DNA of 6,158 bases from an uncultured Eubacteriales bacterium (GCA_910585135.1 CAJUEB010000137.1:1-6158); one strand, 5' to 3'. Positions 1 through 6,038 are shown, counted from the stretch's first letter. Notes: generated from the letters alone by a model not told the origin. Program-made: numbers and translations.

Positions 1-23
1 GCTCACTATCCCGCTGACATACT

Positions 24-704
24 CTATTTGCTCGTTGCAAAATACGGCCGTAAAACGCCTGCCACGTTAGAGAGCGGCATAGTCTGTAGCCATACATGCC
101 CCGGTCCTGTAACAATCGTATTAAAAAATCCTTCACCACCCAGGAACTTATTTTTCATGCCTGCAACGGTTTTAATTTCCATATTACAGGTTGCGGACAT
201 CGCCGCCAAATGACCGGTGTCAATCACCATCTGCTGGCCATCTTTCAGTTCATATTCCACGAGATGCCCGTCAAATTCACCAAATGCGATTCCATTGCCG
301 CTCAAACGCTGCATGATGAAACCCTCGCCGCCAAACAGACCTGCGCCAAGCTTTTTATTAAAATGCACAGAAAGCTGCACGCTTGCTTCTCCTGCCAAAA
401 ATACGCTTTTCTGGCATATAATTTCATTATCAGGGGAAATTTCAAAAGCTCTGATCGAACCCGGAAAACTCGATGCGAAGGCAATCAAGCCCCTGCCGCC
501 TAGTGCTGTATAGTTGTTTTGAAAAATAGCCTCCCCCGCAAACATTCTGCCCAACGCTTTGCCCACGCCGCCATTGCTGCTGGTTTCCATCTGCATATTC
601 GGAGACATCCACGACATCCCGCCGCCCTCCGTAATCATCGTTTCGCCTTCCTCTAGCTGGCAAATAACCACTGGCAACGTACCGCCCTTGATTTCATACT
701 TCAT
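24..704 (-). CDS. AIM24 / TIGR00266 family protein
   Basis: A complete 226-residue protein of the AIM24 (TIGR00266) family, a beta-rich fold named after a yeast mitochondrial protein. Bacterial members are widespread, mostly cytosolic, and have no firmly established reaction. Family hallmarks are visible: the start MKYEIKGG; a GGGMSWMS block at about residues 27-34; two similar glycine-rich blocks, GLFGGEGF at 122-129 and FLGGEGFF at 187-194, consistent with internal duplication; and the C-terminal signature TGPGHVWLQTMP at 199-210. The length is normal for the family. There is no signal peptide or membrane segment. The ATG at 704 is preceded by AAGGTGA (711-717) with a 6-nt spacer, which fixes the start. 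It appears monocistronic, with its own promoter at 835-863. The stop is only 23 bp from the window edge, so its terminator and any downstream partner cannot be seen. Family assignment is confident; cellular role is unknown. Confidence 0.93.
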   Translation of the reverse strand: MKYEIKGGTLPVVICQLEEGETMITEGGGMSWMSPNMQMETSSNGGVGKALGRMFAGEAIFQNNYTALGGRGLIAFASSFPGSIRAFEISPDNEIICQKSVFLAGEASVQLSVHFNKKLGAGLFGGEGFIMQRLSGNGIAFGEFDGHLVEYELKDGQQMVIDTGHLAAMSATCNMEIKTVAGMKNKFLGGEGFFNTIVTGPGHVWLQTMPLSNVAGVLRPYFATSK

Positions 705-741
705 ACCTTCTCACCTTGCCTTTCTTCTCACTGCCGATTCC

Positions 742-795
742 TCATGATCGATGCACTGCGCGATCAATTCTCTTCATGATCAATACATGATTAAC
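742..795. repeat. cluster of ATGATC-like short repeats in the AIM24 leader
   Basis: Four related short sequences fall within 54 bp of the leader: TCATGATCGATG (742-753), GCGATCAATT (760-769), TCATGATCAATAC (774-786) and ACATGATTAAC (785-795). They contain small palindromes (TGATCA, ATCGAT) and lie between the predicted transcription start and the ribosome binding site. They could be operator sites or simply local duplication. I do not recognise a known regulator motif. Confidence 0.35.
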
Positions 796-834
796 TTTTT
801 ATGACCGATTTCACGCTTTAATCAGTTACTATAG

Positions 835-863
835 ATTATATAATGTTTGCCAATAATATTCAA
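835..863 (-). promoter_or_regulatory. sigma-A promoter of the AIM24-family gene
   Basis: On the minus strand, TTGAAT (858-863) is followed by a 17-nt spacer and a perfect TATAAT (835-840). This is a near-consensus vegetative promoter pointing at the AIM24-family gene. Transcription would begin near 828, leaving a leader of about 120 nt before the ATG at 704. That leader contains repeated ATGATC-like motifs (742-795). Confidence 0.75.
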
Positions 864-916
864 TAAAAAAGGAAAGATTGCGTTAAGCACCATAACCCTG
901 CGTCCAATCTACTGAT

Positions 917-938
917 AAAAAGGCAGACAAGGTCTCCC
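917..938 (-). terminator. probable intrinsic terminator of the radical SAM/TIGR03915 unit
   Basis: Read on the minus strand, GGGAGAC (938-932) pairs with GTCTGCC (928-922) across a 3-nt loop, giving seven positions with one G-G mismatch. TTTTT (921-917) follows directly. It lies about 140 bp after the stop of the TIGR03915 gene and before the AIM24 promoter, as expected for the end of that unit. The short stem and mismatch make it a moderate call. Confidence 0.5.
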
Positions 939-940
939 TC

Positions 941-997
941 CTAGATAAAATACCCCAAAGCAGAATATCTTCTAGGCAAAACGTCCCAAAGAAAATA
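941..997. repeat. two imperfect direct repeats of about 26 bp
   Basis: CTAGATAAAATACCCCAAAG (from 941) recurs as CTAGGCAAAACGTCCCAAAG (from 972) at a 31-bp offset. Both are followed by a GAATA/AAATA tail. CTAG, AAAA and CCCAAAG are kept in both copies. The repeats are intergenic, between the TIGR03915 stop and the probable terminator. No known element is recognised. Confidence 0.4.
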
Positions 998-1076
998 CCG
1001 TACGATGCGTTTGAAAACAAAGATCCTGCTACACTGCCGCTCATGCGACCGTCAACAATACCCCAAGCTTTTAAAG

Positions 1077-1826
1077 TCAGACCGTATTGAGTGTAGTCAT
1101 TTCCGTCAAGTGTTTCCAGTACCTGACTGGCATGAAATTTTTCTGACAGCGGGGATTAATCCGTTCTTTTATGGAGATGTTCTCGAAGTAATGCTTCCAG
1201 AGGTGACGATATTCCTGCTCATCGGATGAATATGCCGGAATATCCTCCGCCTGAAACTCCGACAAATACCACTTCATTTGATAAGCGACAAGCGCTTTGC
1301 TTCTGCCTACGTCGTGAATGATGAATGGATCATTGCGAAAACGATCGCAAAAATGGTGATGCAGCAATTCTACCACATCATTATCAGGTTCAATGGCGGC
1401 ATATAAAACCTGGTTTTCCATCACGGAAAACCTGACGAATTGCAGCATCCGTTCCGTCTCCACATTGACTTTTTTTTCGATGGACTGAATGTCAAAAACG
1501 ATGGGATTGCCATGCAAAAGGGACACCGCAGAACCTTTCTGAAATCCTAGAACCACGTATTTCAAAATTTTGGTTTCTTTATTGGGGTCATTGGAAAGGT
1601 ATGCCTTATAGATCCGTTTCAAATCATAGGATGATATTTTTTTCTCAATCGCTTCATACACGGTCGTCGCTTTCATTTCATCGGTTTCCACTTCCATGCA
1701 TCCGCCCAGCAGGCTGGATTGATATTCGTCTTTATGAAAGATACCCGATGCTTTTTCCGTGTAATAATGATGATGAATGCAAGTCAGTATTCCTTCAAAT
1801 GTTCCGTCATAAAGGTAATCTATCAT
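1077..1826 (-). CDS. TIGR03915 family putative DNA metabolism protein (DUF4130)
   Basis: A complete 249-residue protein matching the TIGR03915 family, the obligate partner of the TIGR03916 radical SAM protein. In related systems this half is fused to a uracil-DNA-glycosylase-like domain (TIGR03914), which is the basis for a proposed role in DNA repair or modification; the reaction is not established. The N-terminus IDYLYDGTFEGILTC (2-16) is the family signature. Other family blocks visible are the HHFCDRF region (157-163), FIIHDVGRSKA (168-178), EQEYRHLWKHYF (203-214) and NPRCQKNFMPVRYWKH (224-239), the last two lying in the DUF4130 part. I chose ATG 1826 because GAGGAG (1836-1841) lies 9 nt upstream and the family motif begins at residue 2. 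The frame stays open to 1928 only from a TTG with no ribosome binding site. It is probably co-transcribed with the radical SAM gene 343 bp upstream, a wider gap than usual for this pair. It appears intact. Confidence 0.92.
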   Translation of the reverse strand: MIDYLYDGTFEGILTCIHHHYYTEKASGIFHKDEYQSSLLGGCMEVETDEMKATTVYEAIEKKISSYDLKRIYKAYLSNDPNKETKILKYVVLGFQKGSAVSLLHGNPIVFDIQSIEKKVNVETERMLQFVRFSVMENQVLYAAIEPDNDVVELLHHHFCDRFRNDPFIIHDVGRSKALVAYQMKWYLSEFQAEDIPAYSSDEQEYRHLWKHYFENISIKERINPRCQKNFMPVRYWKHLTEMTTLNTV

Positions 1827-2169
1827 ATCGGTTTTCTCCTCAACGCAGCTACTTGGCAAATCAGACCTTATGCGGCTTTTACGGAACGATAACCTGGTAA
1901 GCCAATGATTCAACTCGTCGGCAGACAACTGGACAGATTGGCAGCCTGGCGGTCTAGCGATCAGTCAAGCAATATACCCGATCGCACATCTTCATATTAC
2001 CTGCGTTTTGCTAACGGCCTGTGGCCTTGCATCCCATAATTTTACAGGTGATGGCTCATAAAATATCCGCTTTGTCCAAGCTGTAATCTCGTCGGCCTTC
2101 TGCTTGCCAGCTACCGCTTGCCGCTAGTGATTTCCCATCAGAATATTGTCTGCCGTCAAAAGCCTTTCA
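1827..2169. other. 343-bp gap inside the radical SAM/TIGR03915 pair
   Basis: Apart from the ribosome binding site at its left end, this gap holds no recognisable gene, promoter or terminator. In the reading frame of the downstream gene it contains coding-like segments, such as one starting RQAVAGKQKADEITAW, broken by several stops (for example TAG and TGA), with no homology that I can name. It may be decayed coding sequence or an expanded spacer. No LexA site or good sigma-A promoter was seen, so the downstream gene probably depends on read-through from the radical SAM promoter. Confidence 0.5.
1836..1841 (-). promoter_or_regulatory. ribosome binding site fixing the TIGR03915 start
   Basis: GAGGAG on the minus strand, 9 nt before ATG 1826. 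It favours this start over the longer open frame reaching 1928 and agrees with the family N-terminus MIDYLYDG. Confidence 0.85.
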
Positions 2170-3750
2170 TCAAATAAGCCCCGCTGACGACAACTTTTCT
2201 TGTCTAGCGCCTTCCTCTAATTTATTCCAATTATTATCAAACATGGATATCTGCAACCCATTTTCCATTTGGAGCAGGGAATGTTTAATGCTTTCCGGCT
2301 CAAAACGCCTTGCCCCATAATAACGCCCGCAGCAGGTAAGAAAATATTTCGCGCGCTTTACTATAACGCCCATTTTCTTTAAATCATCAAACCTGACTGC
2401 CGACACCTTTCTCTGCCGTACGATACGCTTAGCCGAAACTGCGCCAATTCCCGGAATCCGCATCAGCATTTCATAGGAAGCCTTATTGACCTCTACGGGA
2501 AACCGCTCCAGATTTCGCAAAGCCCAGGTTACCTTGGGATCTAGGTCTGGATCAAGGTTAGGGTTATCGCCGTTAAACAGCTCTTTCACAGCAAATCCAT
2601 AAAACCGCAGCAGCCAGTCAGCTTGATAAATACGATGTTCCCTCGCAAGAGGCGGGGCTGCTGTAAGGGCGGGAAGGATTGGAGACTCCACCACAGGAAT
2701 GTATGCGGAATAGTAAACCCGCTTCATCTTGAATGTCCTGTAAAGGTTTTCGCTTGTCGTCAAAATGCTCTGATCCGTCTCCCCACCTGCACCGATGATC
2801 ATCTGCGTGGTTTGGCCGGCCGGAGCAAAGCGTTCTTTTCTCTTGCTCTGTGTTTGGAGGAAGCCGCTCTGGCTGCTGATGCTTGCGAGTGCACTGCTCT
2901 GGCTACTGGCGTTTGCAAGCACGCCGCCTTTTCCACTAAACTCATTTTGCCCGCTAACTGTTGTGAATGTGTCGCTTTTTTTATTAAAACCATTCTGGTC
3001 GCCTGGGTTTGCGATCACACCGCCTCCTGATACGTCGATCTGCGTTGTCGTTGTAGACGGCGTATTCCTCTCCGCCCGCCCATCGAGATAGTTTTCCGCC
3101 GTATTGAGCTTCTGCCCTTTGAACATTGTTCCCGGTCCGACCAAGGCATTCCGCTCGATCAGGGAATTGGTAATCTGCCGCATCGGTGCGAAAATTTGCT
3201 TTGGCTTTTTCTGGGGCGCAAACATAGCAAGACTTTTCGAGGTAGGCATCTCTATATTCACGCTGAGACGGTCAGCAACTAACCCGATTTGATGAAGGAT
3301 TTCCGCTGAAACACCGGGAATTATTTTCGCATGAATATAGCCTGCGAATCCATATTTATTTCGCAACAAAGTGAGCGCCGATAAAATCCGCTCGGCGGTA
3401 TAATCAGGCGACACCTCCACCGCAGAACTTAAAAAAAGCCCCTCAACATAATTTCTTCTGTAAAATTCAATCGTAAGGCGAGCAAGCTCATCCGGCTCAA
3501 AGGATGCCCGTGGGAAATCATTGCTCCGTCTATTGACGCAATACGCACAATCATATACGCATTTATTGGTAAATAAAATTTTCAAAAGCGATATGCATCT
3601 GCCATCAGCACCCCATGAGTGGCAAATCCCGGAAGCATACGCACTGCCAATCTTACCATCATTTTGTCTACCAGCTCCACTGCTGGAACAGGATACGTCG
3701 TATTTCGCGCTATCAGCTAAAATCTTCAATTTTTCCATCATTGCTTCCAT
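2170..3750 (-). CDS. TIGR03916-type radical SAM putative DNA modification/repair protein with internal repeat insertion
   Basis: A 526-residue radical SAM protein of the family paired with TIGR03915/uracil-DNA-glycosylase-like partners (TIGR03916). The iron-sulfur motif CVYDCAYC (Cys 64, 68, 71) gives the CX3CX2C signature that binds the 4Fe-4S cluster for S-adenosylmethionine cleavage. It is preceded by family blocks KYDVSCSSSG (about 16-25) and GICHSWGADGRCISLLK (about 41-57). Further blocks are NRRSND (73-78), LFLSS (105-109), FAPAGQTTQMIIGA (308-321) and YQADWLLRFYGF (375-386). A helix-hairpin-helix, a DNA-binding feature, lies at about 418-451 (VNKASYEMLMRIPGIGAVSAK). Normal family length is roughly 400-420; the excess is an insertion at about residues 199-303 (2842-3156) with degenerate Ser/Gly/Asn/Gln repeats. 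Start 3750 is supported by AAGGAGG (3764-3770, 13-nt spacer) and by the family start MEKLKIL shortly after it. The frame stays open to a TTG at 3957, so a 69-residue basic extension is possible but unsupported. The promoter at 3995-4023 carries two LexA-like sites. Confidence 0.93.
   Translation of the reverse strand: MEAMMEKLKILADSAKYDVSCSSSGAGRQNDGKIGSAYASGICHSWGADGRCISLLKILFTNKCVYDCAYCVNRRSNDFPRASFEPDELARLTIEFYRRNYVEGLFLSSAVEVSPDYTAERILSALTLLRNKYGFAGYIHAKIIPGVSAEILHQIGLVADRLSVNIEMPTSKSLAMFAPQKKPKQIFAPMRQITNSLIERNALVGPGTMFKGQKLNTAENYLDGRAERNTPSTTTTQIDVSGGGVIANPGDQNGFNKKSDTFTTVSGQNEFSGKGGVLANASSQSSALASISSQSGFLQTQSKRKERFAPAGQTTQMIIGAGGETDQSILTTSENLYRTFKMKRVYYSAYIPVVESPILPALTAAPPLAREHRIYQADWLLRFYGFAVKELFNGDNPNLDPDLDPKVTWALRNLERFPVEVNKASYEMLMRIPGIGAVSAKRIVRQRKVSAVRFDDLKKMGVIVKRAKYFLTCCGRYYGARRFEPESIKHSLLQMENGLQISMFDNNWNKLEEGARQEKLSSAGLI
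2848..3027 (-). repeat. degenerate repeats inside the radical SAM gene
   Basis: The inserted part of the radical SAM gene is built from related units. At DNA level, 2866-2895 and 2896-2925 are tandem 30-nt copies (both begin GCTCTGGCT on the plus strand). Related copies begin near 2943 and 2991, at about 48-bp spacing. The protein reads as degenerate units ending in Q-x-x-F, such as VIANPGDQNGF, FTTVSGQNEF, VLANASSQ and ALASISSQSGF. All spacings are multiples of three, so the reading frame is kept. The segment is probably disordered. Confidence 0.65.
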
Positions 3751-3763
3751 ACTTGCGCGCCTG

Positions 3764-3770
3764 CCTCCTT
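3764..3770 (-). promoter_or_regulatory. ribosome binding site fixing the radical SAM start
   Basis: A perfect AAGGAGG on the minus strand, 13 nt before ATG 3750. The spacing is slightly long, but no upstream in-frame ATG (3930, 3906, 3861, 3813) has a comparable site. ATG codons at 3741 and 3738 are further in-frame alternatives. Confidence 0.7.
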
Positions 3771-3994
3771 TCCCTATTCTCGCGCCTCTTGCGAAGCTAG
3801 CTCTTATTCGCATTGCTGTCCCTATCGCTTGCTTATAGGCTTGACGCAAAATCTTCCCCATGGAACTTGACCCGATTCCCCGTACATGATCCTTGGCTTC
3901 ACTCATCCCTTGATCTTTGCGCCTGCCCATGCTTTTCCATGTTCTTTCAAGGTGCAAATTGAGCCAGATTCGAACCTGTTATCGTTTTTATTTT

Positions 3995-4023
3995 ATTTTA
4001 GCATACGCCAAACATTTGTTCAA
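3995..4023 (-). promoter_or_regulatory. sigma-A promoter of the radical SAM/TIGR03915 unit
   Basis: Minus-strand TTGAAC (4018-4023), a 17-nt spacer and TAAAAT (3995-4000). Transcription would start near 3988, giving a leader of about 238 nt before ATG 3750. The -35 element lies inside a LexA-like palindrome, so repressor binding there would block RNA polymerase. Confidence 0.75.
4009..4022. promoter_or_regulatory. LexA-box-like operator 1, overlapping the -35
   Basis: On the minus strand the site reads TGAACAAATGTTTG, matching the Gram-positive LexA/DinR consensus CGAAC-N4-GTTYG in both half-sites, with only the outer C replaced by T. It covers most of the -35 hexamer of the radical SAM promoter. 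The position and the DNA-repair context both fit SOS repression. Confidence 0.75.
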
Positions 4024-4036
4024 GAACTAATGTTTG
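4023..4036. promoter_or_regulatory. LexA-box-like operator 2, abutting operator 1
   Basis: On the plus strand the site reads AGAACTAATGTTTG: GAAC, four bases, then GTTTG. It directly adjoins operator 1, so the two centres are 14 bp apart, and it sits just upstream of the -35. Two such matches in tandem are unlikely by chance and may permit cooperative LexA binding. Confidence 0.68.
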
Positions 4037-4115
4037 GATTTGTTCTTTTTTGTGATTGGACTAAAGTACGTAAAATAGAGCCGAAAATTCCTTTACACAC
4101 ATATCGCCGACATAC

Positions 4116-4163
4116 AGTGACGCTTTACAAAATACTTTTTGTGAAACTACTTGTAGAGTCACT
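4116..4163. repeat. nested inverted repeats upstream of the SOS-type promoter
   Basis: The outer arms AGTGAC (4116-4121) and GTCACT (4158-4163) flank an inner palindrome, TTTACAAAA (4124-4132) and TTTTGTGAA (4137-4145), whose 9-bp arms have one mismatch. There is no adjacent T-run, so it does not look like a terminator. It could be an operator for an unidentified regulator, about 80 bp upstream of the LexA sites. Confidence 0.4.
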
Positions 4164-4216
4164 AAATATCCGGGAGTCAGACCATCATGCGACTGCAACA
4201 AAATTTCCTGCATGAC

Positions 4217-4255
4217 AAAAACAGGAGCATCTCATGCTTGATAAAATGCTCCTGT
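4217..4255 (-). terminator. intrinsic terminator after the MerR-type remnant
   Basis: Minus-strand hairpin with perfect 10-bp arms ACAGGAGCAT (4255-4246) and ATGCTCCTGT (4230-4221), a 15-nt loop and a run of T (4221-4217). It lies 175 bp after the stop at 4430 and insulates the radical SAM promoter from upstream transcription. Confidence 0.75.
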
Positions 4256-4429
4256 AACGAATGATAAAATTGGGACTGCTGCTATCTACATCAATAATTA
4301 TTCTCAGCACAGCAAATTTCATCAAACCACTTCCATCATTTTTATTTATCCCTTTTTATGATCATTCTTCATCATTTTCAATCGATATGTGCTGCCTGCG
4401 CCATATTGATCGCCCCGCTTTTCTTTCAT

Positions 4430-5453
4430 TTATTTATCATCTCCAAGCCGTGTTGCCAGCAAGGTATGCAGATAGTGACATTCGCCGCTCTCATGATAAT
4501 GAAAATATTCTGAGAGGATTGTATTGCTGCCGATCATCTTGTCCGTCACGATGGTATAGTTATGCTTCATGAGAACGTTTATGTAGGAAGACAAGGAAAG
4601 AAACGGATTCATCGCAGACTCATAATCATTGATGATATTTGAGATGGATTTTGAATTGGGTTTGTAATAAGCGAGACATCCTGCAACAGATGCAGTATCT
4701 GAAAAATAAGGGTCGATGTATTCATACAGAGGCGTTTTAAAAAAGAATGCATAATTATAAGTTCCCAGATAATCGATCATCAGGTCGATGCTTTTTCGCC
4801 TAATGGGCAGCCTGTTAGACGGCGTAACGATATAGATGATGTTAAGATCCTGCTCCAACGTATCCATATGCTTACGGATCGCGCCTATACTGTTTTTTGA
4901 AAGACCCATGATAATGAGCGTTGCGCCCTGAAGATACCGCGCATTACTGTACAAATACGGAAATACCGAGGCGATATCAGGGAATAAAATGACATCAGGC
5001 TGGTCAAGACAAGAAAGTATGGTTTCATGCATCCATGTTCTAGCCTTGTGGTTAATCGACAGATAGTGCTGCGGCGCGGAAAGGAAGCATTCGTAATAGA
5101 TGGGTTCATGATCGGACGCAGCCGGATCGATAAAATAGTCGTCGCGAAACTGTGGGTCTTTATCGAGGTCGATATCCGCATCCACACATACCATTCCATC
5201 CTCTATACTGCCTTCGTAACCACATGAACATTTTAAATTTCCCGAAACGATGCGGTTGTCCGACAGCTTAACATTGTCCATATCAAAGGCTTTGCCGCAT
5301 TCCGGACAGGCCAGATGCTGCAAAGACGCAAGAGAAAGCCCTGCTTTCTGCTTTGGGTCAGCAAGGGACTTTACGGCAGTAGTTAAAACAGACGCTTTCG
5401 CGGTAAGAGCGTCACTTTAATTGCAGATGTCTTTCTAACAGATTAACCTCTTT
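4430..5453 (-). pseudogene. remnant of a MerR-type regulator with zinc-ribbon and methyltransferase-like C-terminal half
   Basis: The main frame (from TTG 5323, 297 codons) has a zinc ribbon, CPEC at residues 6-9 with CSC at 32-34, then a degenerate Rossmann methyltransferase-like region with NIIYIV (161-166), LPIRR (172-176) and SIDLMIDYLGTYNY (178-191). This architecture resembles the C-terminal half of a class of Bacillota MerR regulators with an HTH, coiled coil, zinc ribbon and methyltransferase-like domain. The frame continues upstream without a start codon (LADPKQKAGLSLASLQHLAC, the usual linker) to a TAA at 5417-5419. In another frame, KEVNLLERHLQLK (5415-5453) ends in TGA and looks like the preceding coiled coil, so a frameshift lies near 5412-5420. 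The N-terminal HTH is missing; a hairpin (5477-5503) stands where it should be. I infer a truncated, frameshifted pseudogene. If 4430-5323 is expressed, it would be a stand-alone domain without a good ribosome binding site. Confidence 0.65.
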
Positions 5454-5476
5454 ATTAGATATCTAAAAACACCGAA

Positions 5477-5503
5477 ACAGACCCTGATTTTTTCAGGGTC
5501 TGT
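5477..5503 (-). terminator. perfect 11-bp hairpin, probable terminator
   Basis: ACAGACCCTGA (5477-5487) and TCAGGGTCTGT (5493-5503) pair perfectly around a 5-nt loop. On the minus strand the stem is followed by TTTCGGTGTTTTT, an interrupted T-rich tail; on the plus strand no T-run follows. It sits just upstream of the MerR-type remnant, marking the junction where the regulator's N-terminus is lost. Confidence 0.5.
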
Positions 5504-5513
5504 GTTGGTATAT

Positions 5514-5721
5514 GATGGATTGCATTTTACGATGCAATTCATGTATTGCATGACAGACAGGGAACAATTCAAAACGACATTTCTTTTCCCAGGTCAGTTT
5601 TTTCGGTTCTCCAAGCGCGTGATGCGCTTGATGCTATAACAAATGTTGAATTTGATAAAACGATGAAGGCAGGTTTATTTCACAGTCTCCAAAATCATGA
5701 GAAGCGATGCATAATGTGATT
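5514..5721 (+). pseudogene. possible RelB/DinJ-like antitoxin remnant
   Basis: An open plus-strand frame without a start codon, bounded by TGA at 5511 and ending in TGA at 5721. It encodes about 68 residues including FYDAIHVLHDRQ, GTIQNDISFP, VLQARDALDAITNVEFDK and MKAGLFHSLQNHEK. The order resembles the C-terminal two thirds of RelB/DinJ antitoxins: a DAI-x-x-F helix, a segment like I-x-x-N-x-IPF, a helix like eALdAI, and a final 'SLeD'-type region. The N-terminal DNA-binding strand is absent, and no toxin gene follows. This is a recognition by pattern, not by alignment, so it is tentative; chance coding-like sequence is the alternative. Confidence 0.3.
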
Positions 5722-5798
5722 TCACTCATAAGAGTTAAACTGTTTTTTTACGATATTATAAAAGTGCCCTTGCGATTTAATGTGAAAAAGCACATTTA

Positions 5799-6038
5799 TC
5801 AACAAAGCCTATTATTTATGCCCTCGTTTGATATTCTTGAAAAATTTTCCCATATCGATATCAGCTTCCCGATCTTCCCTTCAGGAAAACAATCCCACGG
5901 CCACATCAACTTCTTAACATTTCCGCAAGAGGAGAAACCGCTCATAGCGATTCTCTTGAATACGTAAAAATAGCCATTTTCAGAGAAATTTGTATACAAT
6001 CCAGCAGAAAATGGCAAGAAAGCGGCAAAAATCAGCAC
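5799..6038 (-). other. unrecognised 79-codon frame with signal-peptide-like start
   Basis: A minus-strand frame from GTG 6038 to a stop at 5799. With the codons just before the GTG, it reads FKRKLLPVVLIFAAFLPFSAG, a basic n-region followed by a hydrophobic core as in a signal peptide. The rest (SGFSSCGNVKKLMWPWDCFPEG) has two Cys but no family I recognise. No ribosome binding site precedes the GTG, and upstream in frame there is a TAA rather than ATG. It may be a degraded small exported protein or chance. A plus-strand frame (5707-5967) overlaps it and is no better supported. Confidence 0.2.

Larger units (their letters stand above)
705..1076. other. intergenic region between the AIM24 and TIGR03915 genes
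   Basis: This 372-bp stretch holds no convincing gene. It contains the AIM24 ribosome binding site (711-717), the repeated ATGATC-like motifs, the AIM24 promoter, a probable terminator for the upstream unit and a pair of weak direct repeats. Nothing recognisable was found between 998 and 1076. Confidence 0.6.
3751..4429. other. regulatory region between the radical SAM gene and the MerR remnant
   Basis: This stretch of about 680 bp contains the radical SAM leader (3751-3988, open in frame up to a TTG at 3957), the LexA-like promoter, the nested inverted repeats and a terminator. Nothing recognisable was found between 4256 and 4429. The plus-strand frame starting at 4261 has no ribosome binding site and runs antisense into the remnant. 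Confidence 0.6.

Noticed and set aside
2866..3024. CRISPR array suggested by repeats of about 30 bp
   Set aside because: The copies are degenerate, lie directly in tandem or at 48-bp spacing, have no unique spacers, and stay in frame within a protein gene.
2623..3091. Plus-strand cysteine-, alanine- and leucine-rich frames opposite the radical SAM insertion
   Set aside because: They are antisense readings of the repeat-bearing insertion in a well-supported gene and lack ribosome binding sites.
3961..3980. tRNA 3'-end-like sequence on the minus strand (CAGGTTCGAATCTGGCTC)
   Set aside because: The T-loop-like TTCGAAT is present, but the T-stem does not pair well, there is no CCA or acceptor partner, and the required upstream sequence is the LexA-type promoter.
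3971..3984. A third LexA-like half-site, CGAACCTGTT
   Set aside because: GAAC and GTT are only 2 nt apart rather than 4, so the spacing does not fit the LexA consensus.
4261..4572. Plus-strand frame with a hydrophobic N-terminus
   Set aside because: It has no ribosome binding site, runs antisense into the MerR-type remnant and resembles no family; probably a chance frame.
5707..5967. Plus-strand 86-codon frame
   Set aside because: No ribosome binding site, no recognisable domain, and it overlaps another equally weak frame on the opposite strand.
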